From assembly GCA_963763475.1 (NCBI GenBank), contig CAVXOR010000002.1, positions 558,001-622,000 of the forward strand: a stretch of DNA of 64,000 nt, read 5' to 3'. The notes under the pieces were generated by a model. It saw only the letters and a list, made by a program, of their open reading frames with translations, had not been told where the DNA came from and did no database searches. Positions 50,370 through 59,899 of the stretch are shown in pieces. The DNA is from AC-32 sp963763475. GTDB taxonomy: Bacteria > Actinomycetota > Thermoleophilia > Gaiellales > Gaiellaceae. Every line of letters begins with the position of its first letter. The first letter of the stretch is position 1. The position numbers and the translations under genes are program-made.

Positions 50370-53300
50370 AGGCCGGGATCTGCGGCGTGGAGACGACGCC
50401 GAGCCGTGCAAGCAGGCCCCGTGCCTCGCGGGCTTCTGCCGAGCCGTCCTGGCCGCGGAGTTCCTTCAAGCGCCCGATCGCGTCGAGCGTGAGCGCGAGT
50501 TCGTACGTCTCCTCCGCGTCACGGGCGCGCCGGAGGCTCTCGGCGAAGGCCTCGCTCGCCCCGTCGAGGTCGCCTCGCTGCGCGAGCGCGAAGCCGCGGA
50601 CGCGGTGGACGAAGGCGTCGTAGAGGGAGCCCCCGCCCGCCTGGGCGATCGCCGTCAGCGCCGCGTCGGCCTGAGCGAGGGCGTGGGTTGCATCTGCTGC
50701 GAGGGCCGCGCGCTCCGCGAGGCGCACGCGTGCCTCGAGCGCGTAGCCGGCGGCGTCGATCTCGTCGAACGTGCCGAGCGCCTCTTCGAGCATTCTCCTC
50801 GCGTCGTCGAGCCGGCCTTCCCTCCCGGCCGTACGCCCGAGATTCGAGAGCGCAAGTGTGGCGAGCATCCGATGGCCCGCCGTCTCGAAGACGTCTCGGG
50901 CCTCTTCGAAGAGCTCGCGTGCGGTCGTGAGGTAGCCCTGGTCGGATTTGATCTCGGCGATGTTGTTCGTGATCGTCGCCGCGCCGACCACGTCGCCGAT
51001 CCGCTCCCGCAGCGACTTGCTGCGCTCGTAGAAGTCGAGCGCCTCCTGCCAGCGCCCCTCGTAGTACGCATCGACGCCGAGGTTGTTCAGCGCGTTCGCC
51101 TGACCGAGCAGGTCGCCGAGCTCCTCGTAGATCGGCAACGCGAGCCCGCGGAGCGCCGCGCGCTCGGGGCTCCGGTTCGAGATGTAGGCGAGGTGCATGA
51201 GGTGGTAGGCATGCGCGAGCGCCGGCAGGTCGTCGATCTTCGCGGCATCCTCGACCACTCGCTTGCACCAGCCTGCGCCGTCGAGCCATTCGCCCTGGCG
51301 CACGCGCACGCCGGCGTACGCGAGCGCGAGCTGAGAGCGCATCCGCATCTGCTCCTCGCGCGGGAGATCTTCGAGCGAGCGGAGGCCGCGGTTGTACCAG
51401 CGCAGTGCTTCCGGATAGCGGCCGAAACGCTCGCGGATCACGCCTTCCTTCAGCAGTAGACGGGGGTGCGAGTCGAGCTTGCGCGCCTTCGCGTATGCCG
51501 CCTCGGCATCCGCATAGAGCCCGGCGAGCTCGGTCACGTCACCCAGCGACTCCCAGACCTTCGCGACGTCGATCGGGTCGAGCTCGAGCTGCGGCGCGAC
51601 CTCGAGTGCGCGCCGGTAGAACGCGGCTGCCTCGACGTTGGCGAACTTGTGCTGGGCGCGCTCGCCGGCCACGAGCGAATAGCGGTAGGTCTTCTCCGCG
51701 TCCTCCGCGTGCGAGAAGTGCAGCGAGAGGAGCTCGGCGTGCTCGCCGCGGCCTTCTTGCTCGAGCCGCTCGTACGCCCGGCCTACCTTCGCGTGCAACT
51801 CGCGGCGCCTGCGGAACGAGAGTCCCTCATACGCGGCGTCGCGGAACAGCGCGTGCCGGAAGCGGAAAGCGCCCGGCGTGTAGGGGTCCCGCTCCACGAA
51901 CTCCGTCAGCCGGTCCCACGCATCGGAGTCGGCCGAGGCCTGCGCGTCGTCCGCGAGCACGTCGCCGACGAGGTCTGCGCTGAAGGTCGCGCCCAGCACC
52001 GCCGCGTAGCGCAGCAGGGCGCGGTCGCCGGGCTGCAGCCGATCGATGCGCGTCGCGACGACCGCCTCGACGCTCTCCGGGAGCGCCTCCTGCTCCGGGG
52101 CGCGCGAGGAGGCGACGAGCTCCTGCAGGAAGAGCGGGTTGCCGCCGGCGCGATCGGTGATCGCCGTGACCTCGTGCTGAAGCAGGCCTTCGGCTGTGGC
52201 CTGCGCGACCAGCTGCTGCGCCGCCTCGGAGTCGAGCGGCTGGAGCTGGATCGTCATCGCCGGAACCGGGGGCACGCCGTCCGCCGCCGAGAAGCCGCCT
52301 TCGACCGGGCGGCGGGTCGCACAGATCAGCCAGGGCTTGGCGGACACCTGCCCGGCCAGGTGGCGCAGGAGCTCCCCGGACGCCTCGTCCATCCAGTGCA
52401 CGTCCTCGATCACGAGCAGCGTCGGCGAGACCAGCAGCTTCGCGAGCACCAACTCGACCACGCCGTGGAGGCGAGCGCGCCGGAAGGCGGGCTGGAGCTC
52501 CTCGACCTCTTTCGTCGGGTCGATCTCGACGTCGAGCGGCAACGCGACGAGCGGGAGCCACGGCATCAGCTCGGGGTCGAGATCCTGCACCCGCGCACGC
52601 AGGACGTCCGGCGCGGCCCCGTTCTGCGGCAGCTCGAGCAGCGAGCGCAGAAGGCCGCGAAAGGCGAAGTACGGCGTCGAAGCCTCGTACTGGAGGCAGG
52701 TGGCGGTGACCGGCACGAGGTCCGGCGCCTGGGCTTGCAGCTCCTCGACCAGCCGCGATTTGCCCATGCCCGGCTCGCCGATCAGCTCGACGATGTTGCC
52801 GAATCCCATGCGCACGGGTGCGAGCGCGGCCGACAGGATCACGAGCTCGCGCTCGCGACCGACGAACGGGAGACGACTCTCCGGCTGGGCGGGGCTTTCG
52901 GCGGTGGCCTGCACGACGTCGTACGCGACGACCGGTTCGGCGATCCCCTTCAGCGACAGCGGCTCCAGCTCGACCGTCTCGAACTGGCTTCGCGAGCGCT
53001 CGAGCAGATCGGCCGTCGTCAACACCTGGCCTGGCTTCGCCTTGCCCATCAGCCGCGCCGCGAGCGCCGCTGTCTTGCCGAGGATGGTGTAGGTCCGCCG
53101 GAAGGTTGCGCCGACCTCGCCCGCGAAGACGCGCCCGCGGGCGGTGCCGATCCGGAGCGACAGCTCGGTCGTGAGGTCGCCGATCCCCCGGGCGGTGCGC
53201 AGGATGCGCTCCTCGTCCCCGCCCGTGGTCTCGGGCGCGCCGGCGACCAGGATCATCTTCCCGCCGTCGGCGTCGATATCGGTCTCAAGGAAGGTGACCC

Positions 53301-54174
53301 CGTGCTCGTCCGCCACTCGCTGCGCGCCCGCCACCAGGTCGTCGAGCACGGCGGCCACCCGTTCGGCGCCGGACTCGGCGAGCAGGGCGTCGACGCCGCC
53401 GAAGTGCACGAAGGCGACGGAGGCCTGCCGGTGCTCCGACTCGGCGCGGCCGTCCGCGACCACGCCGCGGATCGGACCGGGCACGCACGCGGCTAGATCG
53501 ACGCCCCCCAGCGGCGGCAGCGGCTCGATTCCGCCGCCGACTCCGGCCGCGTGCTTCAGGAGGCGACCGCCAGCCTTCGCCTCGCCGAGCAGCTCGGCGG
53601 GCAGCGTGGCCGCAGTCTCGTCGCTGACGAGGATCTCGCCGGCCTCGGCGCCCGATTCCATCTCGACGGTGCGGGTCACTCCGCGGCCGGTCAGCAGCAG
53701 CTCGCGGTGCGACTCGCCGACCAGGAAGAAGTCGAACGTATCGGCGTGGATGCCGACGTGCATCTTCAGCGTCACCGGCCCGACCGAGGTCTGCGGTTCT
53801 CCGAGCTCCTGCAGCGCCGTTCGCATCCCGTAGGCGGCGTCACAGGCACGAGCCGCATGGTCCTTGCCGGTGAAGAAGAGCAGCAGCGCGTCGCCGCCGA
53901 ACTTGAGCAGGCCGCCGCCGAAGGCGTAGGCCACGTCGAGCAGGCGCTCGAAGGTGCGGTTCATCACTTCGGTCACCTCCTCGGCGCCGAGCTTCCCTCT
54001 TTGTGCAAGCCGCTCGTTCAGCGCCGTGAAGCCGGAGATGTCGACGAAGGCGAGCGTCCCCTCGAGCTCGCGCGACAGAGCTGTCGGGTCCGTCCGCAGC
54101 CAGTCGACAACGACGCGCGGGACGTACGGCGTCAGGTCGACCGTCGACGGCGTGCTCTCGGGAACCGCGGTCAC
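50368..54174 (-). CDS. Tandem class III cyclase domains fused to AAA ATPase and TPR repeats (copy A)
   Basis: 1268 residues, GTG start (VTAVPEST) with AGGAG upstream. Two cyclase homology domains: CHD1 (about 30-200) has both metal Asp (FVDISGFT, FGGDALLLFF) but TGRGVTRTVEMES where N and R are expected; CHD2 (about 240-410) has lost the metal Asp (AFVHFGGVD, DADGGKMIL) but keeps the Arg in LGKTAALAARLM. Then an STAND-like NTPase with Walker A GEPGMGKSRL (about 465) and Walker B LLVIEDVHWMD, and about 350 residues of TPR. Cytosolic, no membrane segment. Likely makes cAMP through an intramolecular CHD1/CHD2 pair. Confidence 0.88.
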   Translation of the reverse strand: MTAVPESTPSTVDLTPYVPRVVVDWLRTDPTALSRELEGTLAFVDISGFTALNERLAQRGKLGAEEVTEVMNRTFERLLDVAYAFGGGLLKFGGDALLLFFTGKDHAARACDAAYGMRTALQELGEPQTSVGPVTLKMHVGIHADTFDFFLVGESHRELLLTGRGVTRTVEMESGAEAGEILVSDETAATLPAELLGEAKAGGRLLKHAAGVGGGIEPLPPLGGVDLAACVPGPIRGVVADGRAESEHRQASVAFVHFGGVDALLAESGAERVAAVLDDLVAGAQRVADEHGVTFLETDIDADGGKMILVAGAPETTGGDEERILRTARGIGDLTTELSLRIGTARGRVFAGEVGATFRRTYTILGKTAALAARLMGKAKPGQVLTTADLLERSRSQFETVELEPLSLKGIAEPVVAYDVVQATAESPAQPESRLPFVGRERELVILSAALAPVRMGFGNIVELIGEPGMGKSRLVEELQAQAPDLVPVTATCLQYEASTPYFAFRGLLRSLLELPQNGAAPDVLRARVQDLDPELMPWLPLVALPLDVEIDPTKEVEELQPAFRRARLHGVVELVLAKLLVSPTLLVIEDVHWMDEASGELLRHLAGQVSAKPWLICATRRPVEGGFSAADGVPPVPAMTIQLQPLDSEAAQQLVAQATAEGLLQHEVTAITDRAGGNPLFLQELVASSRAPEQEALPESVEAVVATRIDRLQPGDRALLRYAAVLGATFSADLVGDVLADDAQASADSDAWDRLTEFVERDPYTPGAFRFRHALFRDAAYEGLSFRRRRELHAKVGRAYERLEQEGRGEHAELLSLHFSHAEDAEKTYRYSLVAGERAQHKFANVEAAAFYRRALEVAPQLELDPIDVAKVWESLGDVTELAGLYADAEAAYAKARKLDSHPRLLLKEGVIRERFGRYPEALRWYNRGLRSLEDLPREEQMRMRSQLALAYAGVRVRQGEWLDGAGWCKRVVEDAAKIDDLPALAHAYHLMHLAYISNRSPERAALRGLALPIYEELGDLLGQANALNNLGVDAYYEGRWQEALDFYERSKSLRERIGDVVGAATITNNIAEIKSDQGYLTTARELFEEARDVFETAGHRMLATLALSNLGRTAGREGRLDDARRMLEEALGTFDEIDAAGYALEARVRLAERAALAADATHALAQADAALTAIAQAGGGSLYDAFVHRVRGFALAQRGDLDGASEAFAESLRRARDAEETYELALTLDAIGRLKELRGQDGSAEAREARGLLARLGVVSTPQIPA

Positions 54175-54333
54175 CTGCGCTCCTGGCCTCCTCGTCGAAA
54201 CTCCTACCGGAGGAAAGTGTCGCACGGGCTCATGCTGCGGCCCCTGCGCGACGCCGAGCGCACTCCGGCTTGACGTGCAGCGCCACTACTGCGAGTCTGC
54301 GGAGACATCGAGGGGGGTCGAAGGGAGTTTCAT

Positions 54334-55854
54334 ATGCTGCGGCGTTTGGGCCATCGGCCCAACCCTGGGCCGAGCACGGCCTCAGGTATCCATGAACGGT
54401 GGCGCAAGGCCGCCCTTGCCGGCGCGGTTTTCGCGCTTGCAGTCGTCGGGGTCGTCTTCATCGCCGCCGGTTCGGCGGCGACCACAACCAAGCCATACAC
54501 CGCGACCTTCACTGGGTCGCTCGCGGGCGGCGGCACCGTCCACGTCAACCTCGCGATCCGCAATGGCGCGACCCCGCAAACCCTGGGCTCGGTGAACGTC
54601 ACGGCAGCGAGCTCCGGAAGCTCCGCATTCACGATCCTCGCGGCCGCGCCCTCCCAGGGCGACGCGAATGTTCCCTCCGGGAGCCTCCTCGAGCTGAGGA
54701 ACCTGAACCTCGCCCCCGGCGCGACGATGAACGTCGACATCACGGTGAAGACGCCGTGCCAGGCCGGCTCCTACACATGGGGCATCACGGCGAAGCAGAG
54801 CAACAGCTACAACGGGCCGCCCGGCAACGACTTCACGCTGAGCGCGGACAGCAGCCGGGTGACAGCGGTCACGGCTAGCTGCAAGCTCGTCTGGGACACG
54901 CAACCGAAAACGGCGAAGGTGAACACCGTCATCACGGGCACCGTCGGCGATCCGAGCGGGCCGAGCGTCGATGTGAAGGCTGTCGACGGGGACGGCAACC
55001 TGCTGACGTCGGCGACGGGCACCGTCACACTGAACAAAAGCGCCGGAACCTTCACGACGACCGGCGGCGCGTTCAGCGGTAAGTCTGCAAGCCTCGTCAA
55101 CGGCGTCGCGACGTTCTCGGGCTTCACGAGCAACGACACCGGCTCGGGCTTCAAGGTCTATGGCTCGAGCCCCGGCTACGTCTCGACGCTCGACAGCACC
55201 CCGGCGTTCGACATCTACTCGGACGGCACGGCATGCACCCTCGGGCTCGACTGCTCGCTGCCCGGCGTCGTGCTCGACTCGAAGACCAACGTCGACACGA
55301 CCGCCACCGGCGGCGCGTTCACGTTCCTGAGCGTCACGCCCTACTCCGTCCCGCTGAACGTCACGCTGCCGGGCGGCGGGTGCGCCAACTTCCAGAGCGC
55401 GGGCGCGTCCGGCTTCGTGCAGAGCGGCACCCGGATCTCGAGCACCGGCGACCTGCTGTTCACGTACTACGTCAACAAGAACCAGATCACGAAGCGGTAC
55501 GGGAACAACAACGGCCAACAGTTCATCCCGCTCTGTGCCGGCGCCGCCAAGGTCGACGCGGCGGGCAACGTGATGCCGTGCACTGGTCAGGGCGCGCCAT
55601 ATGGTCCCTGGCGCGGCAAGGAGCTGAGCACCGACGGGAAGTTCGACGGCAACGCGATCGACGCCGTCTGCGACCCCGCTACCGGCATGTACTGGTCGGT
55701 GATGGGCTCGTTCCAGGACTACTCGAACCCGGATCCCGGCAAGGCGATCAACCCGGCGCTCAACCCAACCGTGACCGGGTGGGACAGCAACGCGACGCAG
55801 CGCTTCTTCTACATGCGCGTTCCGTCGCCGTGGGACTGGCGGGTCGGCGGCTGA
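54334..55854 (+). CDS. Secreted protein with Ig/filamin-like region and Cys-rich C-terminus
   Basis: 506 residues. N-terminal basic region and membrane/signal segment about 25-47 (AALAGAVFALAVVGVVFIAA). Beta-rich mature part, with an Ig-like region around 190-290 (TVTLNKSAGTFTTTGGAFSG, GVATFSGFTSNDTGSGF). The C-terminal half has eight or more Cys in short spacings (DGTACTLGLDCSLPG, CDPATGMYWSV). No enzyme motif. Placed between the two cyclase paralogues, opposite strand; GGGAG upstream. Function unknown. Confidence 0.75.
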   Translation: MLRRLGHRPNPGPSTASGIHERWRKAALAGAVFALAVVGVVFIAAGSAATTTKPYTATFTGSLAGGGTVHVNLAIRNGATPQTLGSVNVTAASSGSSAFTILAAAPSQGDANVPSGSLLELRNLNLAPGATMNVDITVKTPCQAGSYTWGITAKQSNSYNGPPGNDFTLSADSSRVTAVTASCKLVWDTQPKTAKVNTVITGTVGDPSGPSVDVKAVDGDGNLLTSATGTVTLNKSAGTFTTTGGAFSGKSASLVNGVATFSGFTSNDTGSGFKVYGSSPGYVSTLDSTPAFDIYSDGTACTLGLDCSLPGVVLDSKTNVDTTATGGAFTFLSVTPYSVPLNVTLPGGGCANFQSAGASGFVQSGTRISSTGDLLFTYYVNKNQITKRYGNNNGQQFIPLCAGAAKVDAAGNVMPCTGQGAPYGPWRGKELSTDGKFDGNAIDAVCDPATGMYWSVMGSFQDYSNPDPGKAINPALNPTVTGWDSNATQRFFYMRVPSPWDWRVGG

Positions 55855-55881
55855 GAAACTGAGCGGAGCCGCTGCTTCCGG

Positions 55882-58800
55882 CTAGCCCGGGAGCGGCGGC
55901 TCCGGCACCTTCACGACGCCGAGCCGCTGGAAGATCGCGTCCCGCTCGGCTTCGAACTCGGCCCCCGGCTCTCCGGTCAGGGCGCGCAGCCGAACGACGG
56001 CGGAGAGCGTGAGACCGACCTCGTAGTCCGCGCTCCGGATTCCGAAGTTCTCGTCTTCGAGGCGCGCGAGGCGAAGGCTCTCGTCGAGTGCTTCCCGCGC
56101 GCCCTCGAGGTCGCCCGCCTGCATCAAACCCCACGCGCGGAGGCGATGCAGGTTCGCGACGACGACCGACACTCCCGGCGTCGTCTCAGCGCGCTCCAGC
56201 GCCTCGGCGATCATGGCCAGAGCCTCCTCGCCGGCGCCCGCGAGCACGAGCGCCTCGACGACCCGCGCATCTGTCGTCAGCAGCTCGACCTCGTCGGCCT
56301 CCGCGGCGTAGAGCTCCCTTGCCTCCTCCAGTAGCGCTCGCGCCTCGTCGAGGTTGCCGACGCGCGCGGCGTGCCTCCCGAGGACGCTTGCGGCCTCGGC
56401 GACCTCGAGCGGGATCCCGCCGGCCCGCCGGACCTCCAGCACCTCGCGCAGCACGGGCTCGGCCTCGTCGTAGCGCCCCTGATCCGAACGGACCTCTGCG
56501 ATGTTGAGCGCGGCGATCGTCGCGTGGTTCTCGTCGCCGATCTTCTCGAACGCCTGCCGTGCCCGCTCCGCCAGTGCGAGTGCCTCGTCCCACTGGCCGT
56601 CGAGGTAGACGTAGCCCCCGAGGTTGTTCAGCACCCAGGCAAGCCGGTCGAAGTCCCCGAGCTTCTCGTAGATCTCGATCGCGCGCGTCGAGTAGACCGC
56701 TTCTTCGCGGCGTCCGAGCGCCACGTAAGCCCAGTCGAGGATGAAGTCGGCCTGCGCCACGGCGTCGTGTGCGTCGGCTTGTTCTGCTTCCTCGTGCGTG
56801 CGCCGGCACCACTCGATCGCGGCGACGGGCCGGCGCTGGTGCAGAAGGACCTGGGCGTACCAGCCGAACAGCCTCGCCCGTTGGGCCGCGGCGGCTGCGC
56901 CCTCGACGTCCTCGAGCGTCCCGAGGGCCTGGCTCAGCCTGCGCAACGCCTGGGGGTAGCGGCCGATGCGGAGCGGTACCACGGCCTCCTTCTGGATCAG
57001 GCGGGCCTGCTCGACGGGGCCTCCCGGGAACGACTTGCGCGACGAGCGGTAGGCCGTCTCGGCCCCCTTGTAGTCGCCGAGGCGCATCCGCACGTCGCCG
57101 AGCGCCTCCCAGACCGCGGCGACCTGCATCGGATCGACTTCGCCGCCTTTCCCGGCTGCCTCGAGGGCGCGCTCGAAGAACTGCTGCGCCTCGACGTTCG
57201 CGTACTTCTCGTCTGCCCGCCGTCCGGCGATCACCGAGTAGCGCCACGCCTCGGGCCAGCGCTCGGCGCGGTGGTAGTGGAGCGAGAGCAGCTCGCTTTC
57301 CTCTTCTGGCCGGTCGCCCTGCCGCTGTTCGATCACCTCGGCCACCCGCCCGTGCAAATCCCGGCGGCGCTTGAACGGGAGCCCCTCGTAGGCGGCGTCG
57401 CGGATCAGCGCGTGCCGGAAGCGGAACGCGCCCGCGGCGTGCGGGTCGCGCTCGACGAACTCGGCCAGGCGATCCCAGGCGTCGGACCCCGAGGCCACGT
57501 CCTCGGCGCCCTGGAGCACGTCGTCGATCACGGCGCCGGAGAAGGAGCTGCCCAGCACCGAGGCCCAGCGCAGCAGGGCCCGGTCGCCCGGGTCGAGCCG
57601 GTCGATCCGCGTGGCGACGAGCGCCTCGACCGTCTCGGGCAGCTGCTCGTCCTCGGTGGTGGTCTCGTCCGGCAGGGCGAGCTCGCGGAGGAAGAGCGGA
57701 TTGCCTCCACCGCGCTCGGCGATCGCCTCGAGCTCCTGGTCGCTGAGCCTCCGCTCGCCCGCGGCTGCGCGAGCGAGCGACTTCGCGTCGTCCGCGGTCA
57801 GTGGCTCGAGCCTCAGCGAGAGCGCAGGGAGCGGCGGGTTTCCCTCGGCTGCGACAAAGCCGTCCGAGCCCGGCCGGCGCGTCGTGCAGGTCAGCCACGG
57901 CCGGTTGTGGAGCTGGGTGCCGAGGTGGCGCAGCAGCTCTGAGGAGGCGTCGTCCATCCAGTGCACGTCCTCGAACAGCAGCAGCGCAGGCGAGTCGAGC
58001 AGGTCGCCTAGGAGCTGCGCCACGACGCCGTGCAGGCGCGCGCGCCAGAACGCGCGGTCGAGCGCGTCGACCTCCGGCGTCGACTCGACCTCCACGTTGA
58101 GCGGCGCCGCCAGGAGCGGCGTCCACGGGACGAGCTCCTCGTCCACCTCGGCTAGCCGTGCGGAGATGATCTCCCGGTTTCGGGCGCGGCTGCCGTTGAG
58201 CTCGATGCCGAGCAGCTCGAGGAGCAGCGGCTGGAACGGGTGGTACGGCGTCGCCGACTCGTACTGCTCGCAGGTTGCGGTCAGCTGGCGCATGTCGCCG
58301 CACTGGTCCAGGAGCTCGTGCGCGAGCCGCGACTTGCCGATCCCGGGCTCGCCGACGAGCTCGACAAACGTTCCGAAGCCCGCGCGCACCGGAGCCACCG
58401 CGGCGCTCAGCACGGCACGCTCGCGTTCGCGGCCCACGAAGGGGAGATCGTCTTCCGCCGCCCCAGGGAGCTCGGCCCCGCCGACCGCGTGGACGTCCAG
58501 CGCCGCGACCGGCTCCGCAATGCCCTTCAGCGTCAGCGGCTCGAGCTCTGTCACCGTGAACGTGCTGCGCGCCCGCTCGACCACGTCGGGCGTCGTCAGC
58601 AGCTGCCCCGGCTTCGCCTTGCCCATCAGGCGCGCGGCAAGGGCAGCCGTCGTCCCGAGAATCGTGAAGGTGCGGCGGAACTCGGCGCCGACCTCGCCGG
58701 CGAAGACGCGGCCGCGGCCGACGCCGATGCGCAGCGGCAGTGGCGTGTCCAGATCGGCGACGCCGCGCGCGGTGCGGAGGATGCGCTCCTCGTCCTCGCC

Positions 58801-59751
58801 TTCGGTCTGCGGCGCTCCTGCGACGAGGATCAGCTTGCCGCCGTCGCGGTCGATGTCGGACTCCAGGAAGGTCACGCCGTGCTCGTCGGCGACCTGCTGC
58901 ACGCCGGCGACGAGCCTCTGGAGAACATCGGACAGCTCGTCCGGGCTGGTCGTCTCGAGCATCTCGTCGACGCCTCCGAAGTGGACGAACGCGATGGCCG
59001 CCTGGCGGTGCTCCGGCTCCGCGCGGCCGGACTCGACATGGCGGCGGACGGGCGCCGGCACGCACGCGCCGAGGTCGAGGCCCTCGGCCGGCGGGAGCAG
59101 CTCGATCCAGCTCGCGGCTCCGGGCGGCGCCTTCAACAGCCGGCCGCCCTCTTTCTCGTCGCCGAGGATCCGCTCCGGTAGCGACGCCGCGGTCTCGTCG
59201 CTGACGAGGATCTCGCCGGCCTCTGCGCCTCCTTCCATCTCGACCGCGCGGGTCACGCCCGGCCCAGTCAGGAGCAGCTCGCGGTGCGAGTCGCCGACGA
59301 GGAAGAAGTCGAAGACGTCGGCGTGGATCCCAACGTGCATCTTCAGCGTCACGGGCCCGGCCGAGGTGCGGGGCCGGCCGAGCTCCCGCAGCGCCTTGCG
59401 CATCCCGTAGGCCGCGTCGGACGCGCGCTCTGTGTGCTCGTCCCCCGTGAAGAAGAGCAGCAGCGCGTCGCCGCCGAACTTGAGCAGGCCGCCGCCGGCC
59501 GCATACGCCACGTCGAGGAGCCGGCCGAACACGAGGTTCATCACCTCCGTGACCTCTTCGGCGCCGACCTTGCCCTTCTGCGCGAGCTTCTCCGACATGG
59601 CGGTGAAGCCGGAGATGTCGACGAACGCGAGCGTCCCCTCGAGCTCGCGCCGCAGCGCCTCAGGATCTGTGCGCAGCCAGTCGACGACGACGCGCGGGAC
59701 GAACGGCGTCAGGTCGACTGTCGGTGGACTCGTCTCGGGAACCGCGGTCAC
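55882..59751 (-). CDS. Tandem class III cyclase domains fused to AAA ATPase and TPR repeats (copy B)
   Basis: 1289 residues, paralogue of copy A, with the same start VTAVPET. CHD1 has FVDISGFT and FGGDALLLFF but TGPGVTRAVEMEG; CHD2 has IAFVHFGGVD, DRDGGKLIL and LGTTAALAARLM, i.e. the same division of catalytic residues. Walker A GEPGIGKSRL, Walker B LLLFEDVHWMDD, then TPR repeats. The GTG start is preceded by GGAGG at only 4 nt. Divergent from the VWA giant across a 148-bp promoter region. Confidence 0.88.
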   Translation of the reverse strand: MTAVPETSPPTVDLTPFVPRVVVDWLRTDPEALRRELEGTLAFVDISGFTAMSEKLAQKGKVGAEEVTEVMNLVFGRLLDVAYAAGGGLLKFGGDALLLFFTGDEHTERASDAAYGMRKALRELGRPRTSAGPVTLKMHVGIHADVFDFFLVGDSHRELLLTGPGVTRAVEMEGGAEAGEILVSDETAASLPERILGDEKEGGRLLKAPPGAASWIELLPPAEGLDLGACVPAPVRRHVESGRAEPEHRQAAIAFVHFGGVDEMLETTSPDELSDVLQRLVAGVQQVADEHGVTFLESDIDRDGGKLILVAGAPQTEGEDEERILRTARGVADLDTPLPLRIGVGRGRVFAGEVGAEFRRTFTILGTTAALAARLMGKAKPGQLLTTPDVVERARSTFTVTELEPLTLKGIAEPVAALDVHAVGGAELPGAAEDDLPFVGRERERAVLSAAVAPVRAGFGTFVELVGEPGIGKSRLAHELLDQCGDMRQLTATCEQYESATPYHPFQPLLLELLGIELNGSRARNREIISARLAEVDEELVPWTPLLAAPLNVEVESTPEVDALDRAFWRARLHGVVAQLLGDLLDSPALLLFEDVHWMDDASSELLRHLGTQLHNRPWLTCTTRRPGSDGFVAAEGNPPLPALSLRLEPLTADDAKSLARAAAGERRLSDQELEAIAERGGGNPLFLRELALPDETTTEDEQLPETVEALVATRIDRLDPGDRALLRWASVLGSSFSGAVIDDVLQGAEDVASGSDAWDRLAEFVERDPHAAGAFRFRHALIRDAAYEGLPFKRRRDLHGRVAEVIEQRQGDRPEEESELLSLHYHRAERWPEAWRYSVIAGRRADEKYANVEAQQFFERALEAAGKGGEVDPMQVAAVWEALGDVRMRLGDYKGAETAYRSSRKSFPGGPVEQARLIQKEAVVPLRIGRYPQALRRLSQALGTLEDVEGAAAAAQRARLFGWYAQVLLHQRRPVAAIEWCRRTHEEAEQADAHDAVAQADFILDWAYVALGRREEAVYSTRAIEIYEKLGDFDRLAWVLNNLGGYVYLDGQWDEALALAERARQAFEKIGDENHATIAALNIAEVRSDQGRYDEAEPVLREVLEVRRAGGIPLEVAEAASVLGRHAARVGNLDEARALLEEARELYAAEADEVELLTTDARVVEALVLAGAGEEALAMIAEALERAETTPGVSVVVANLHRLRAWGLMQAGDLEGAREALDESLRLARLEDENFGIRSADYEVGLTLSAVVRLRALTGEPGAEFEAERDAIFQRLGVVKVPEPPLPG

Positions 59752-59827
59752 GTGCCCTCCCCGCCCCTGTTGCAACAATCTCCCACGCCGCGCCGATTGA
59801 TTGTCGCACGGTTGCCAATCCGCCCCG

Positions 59828-59855
59828 TTGACAAATCAGGTGAACGTCGTACGCT
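59828..59855 (+). promoter_or_regulatory. Sigma-70-type promoter of the VWA gene
   Basis: TTGACA (59828-59833), 16-bp spacer, TACGCT (59850-59855). Transcription would start near 59863, giving a 37-nt leader with GGAGGGGAGGG before the ATG at 59900. Confidence 0.6.
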
Positions 59856-59899
59856 GGAGCGCGGTAACCGGGTGAGGCCCGGTCGGAGGGGAGGGCGTA

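Noticed and set aside
56186..59065. 959-codon Arg-rich minus-strand frame
   Set aside because: It is a +1 frame shadow of the second cyclase gene, typical of high-GC DNA.
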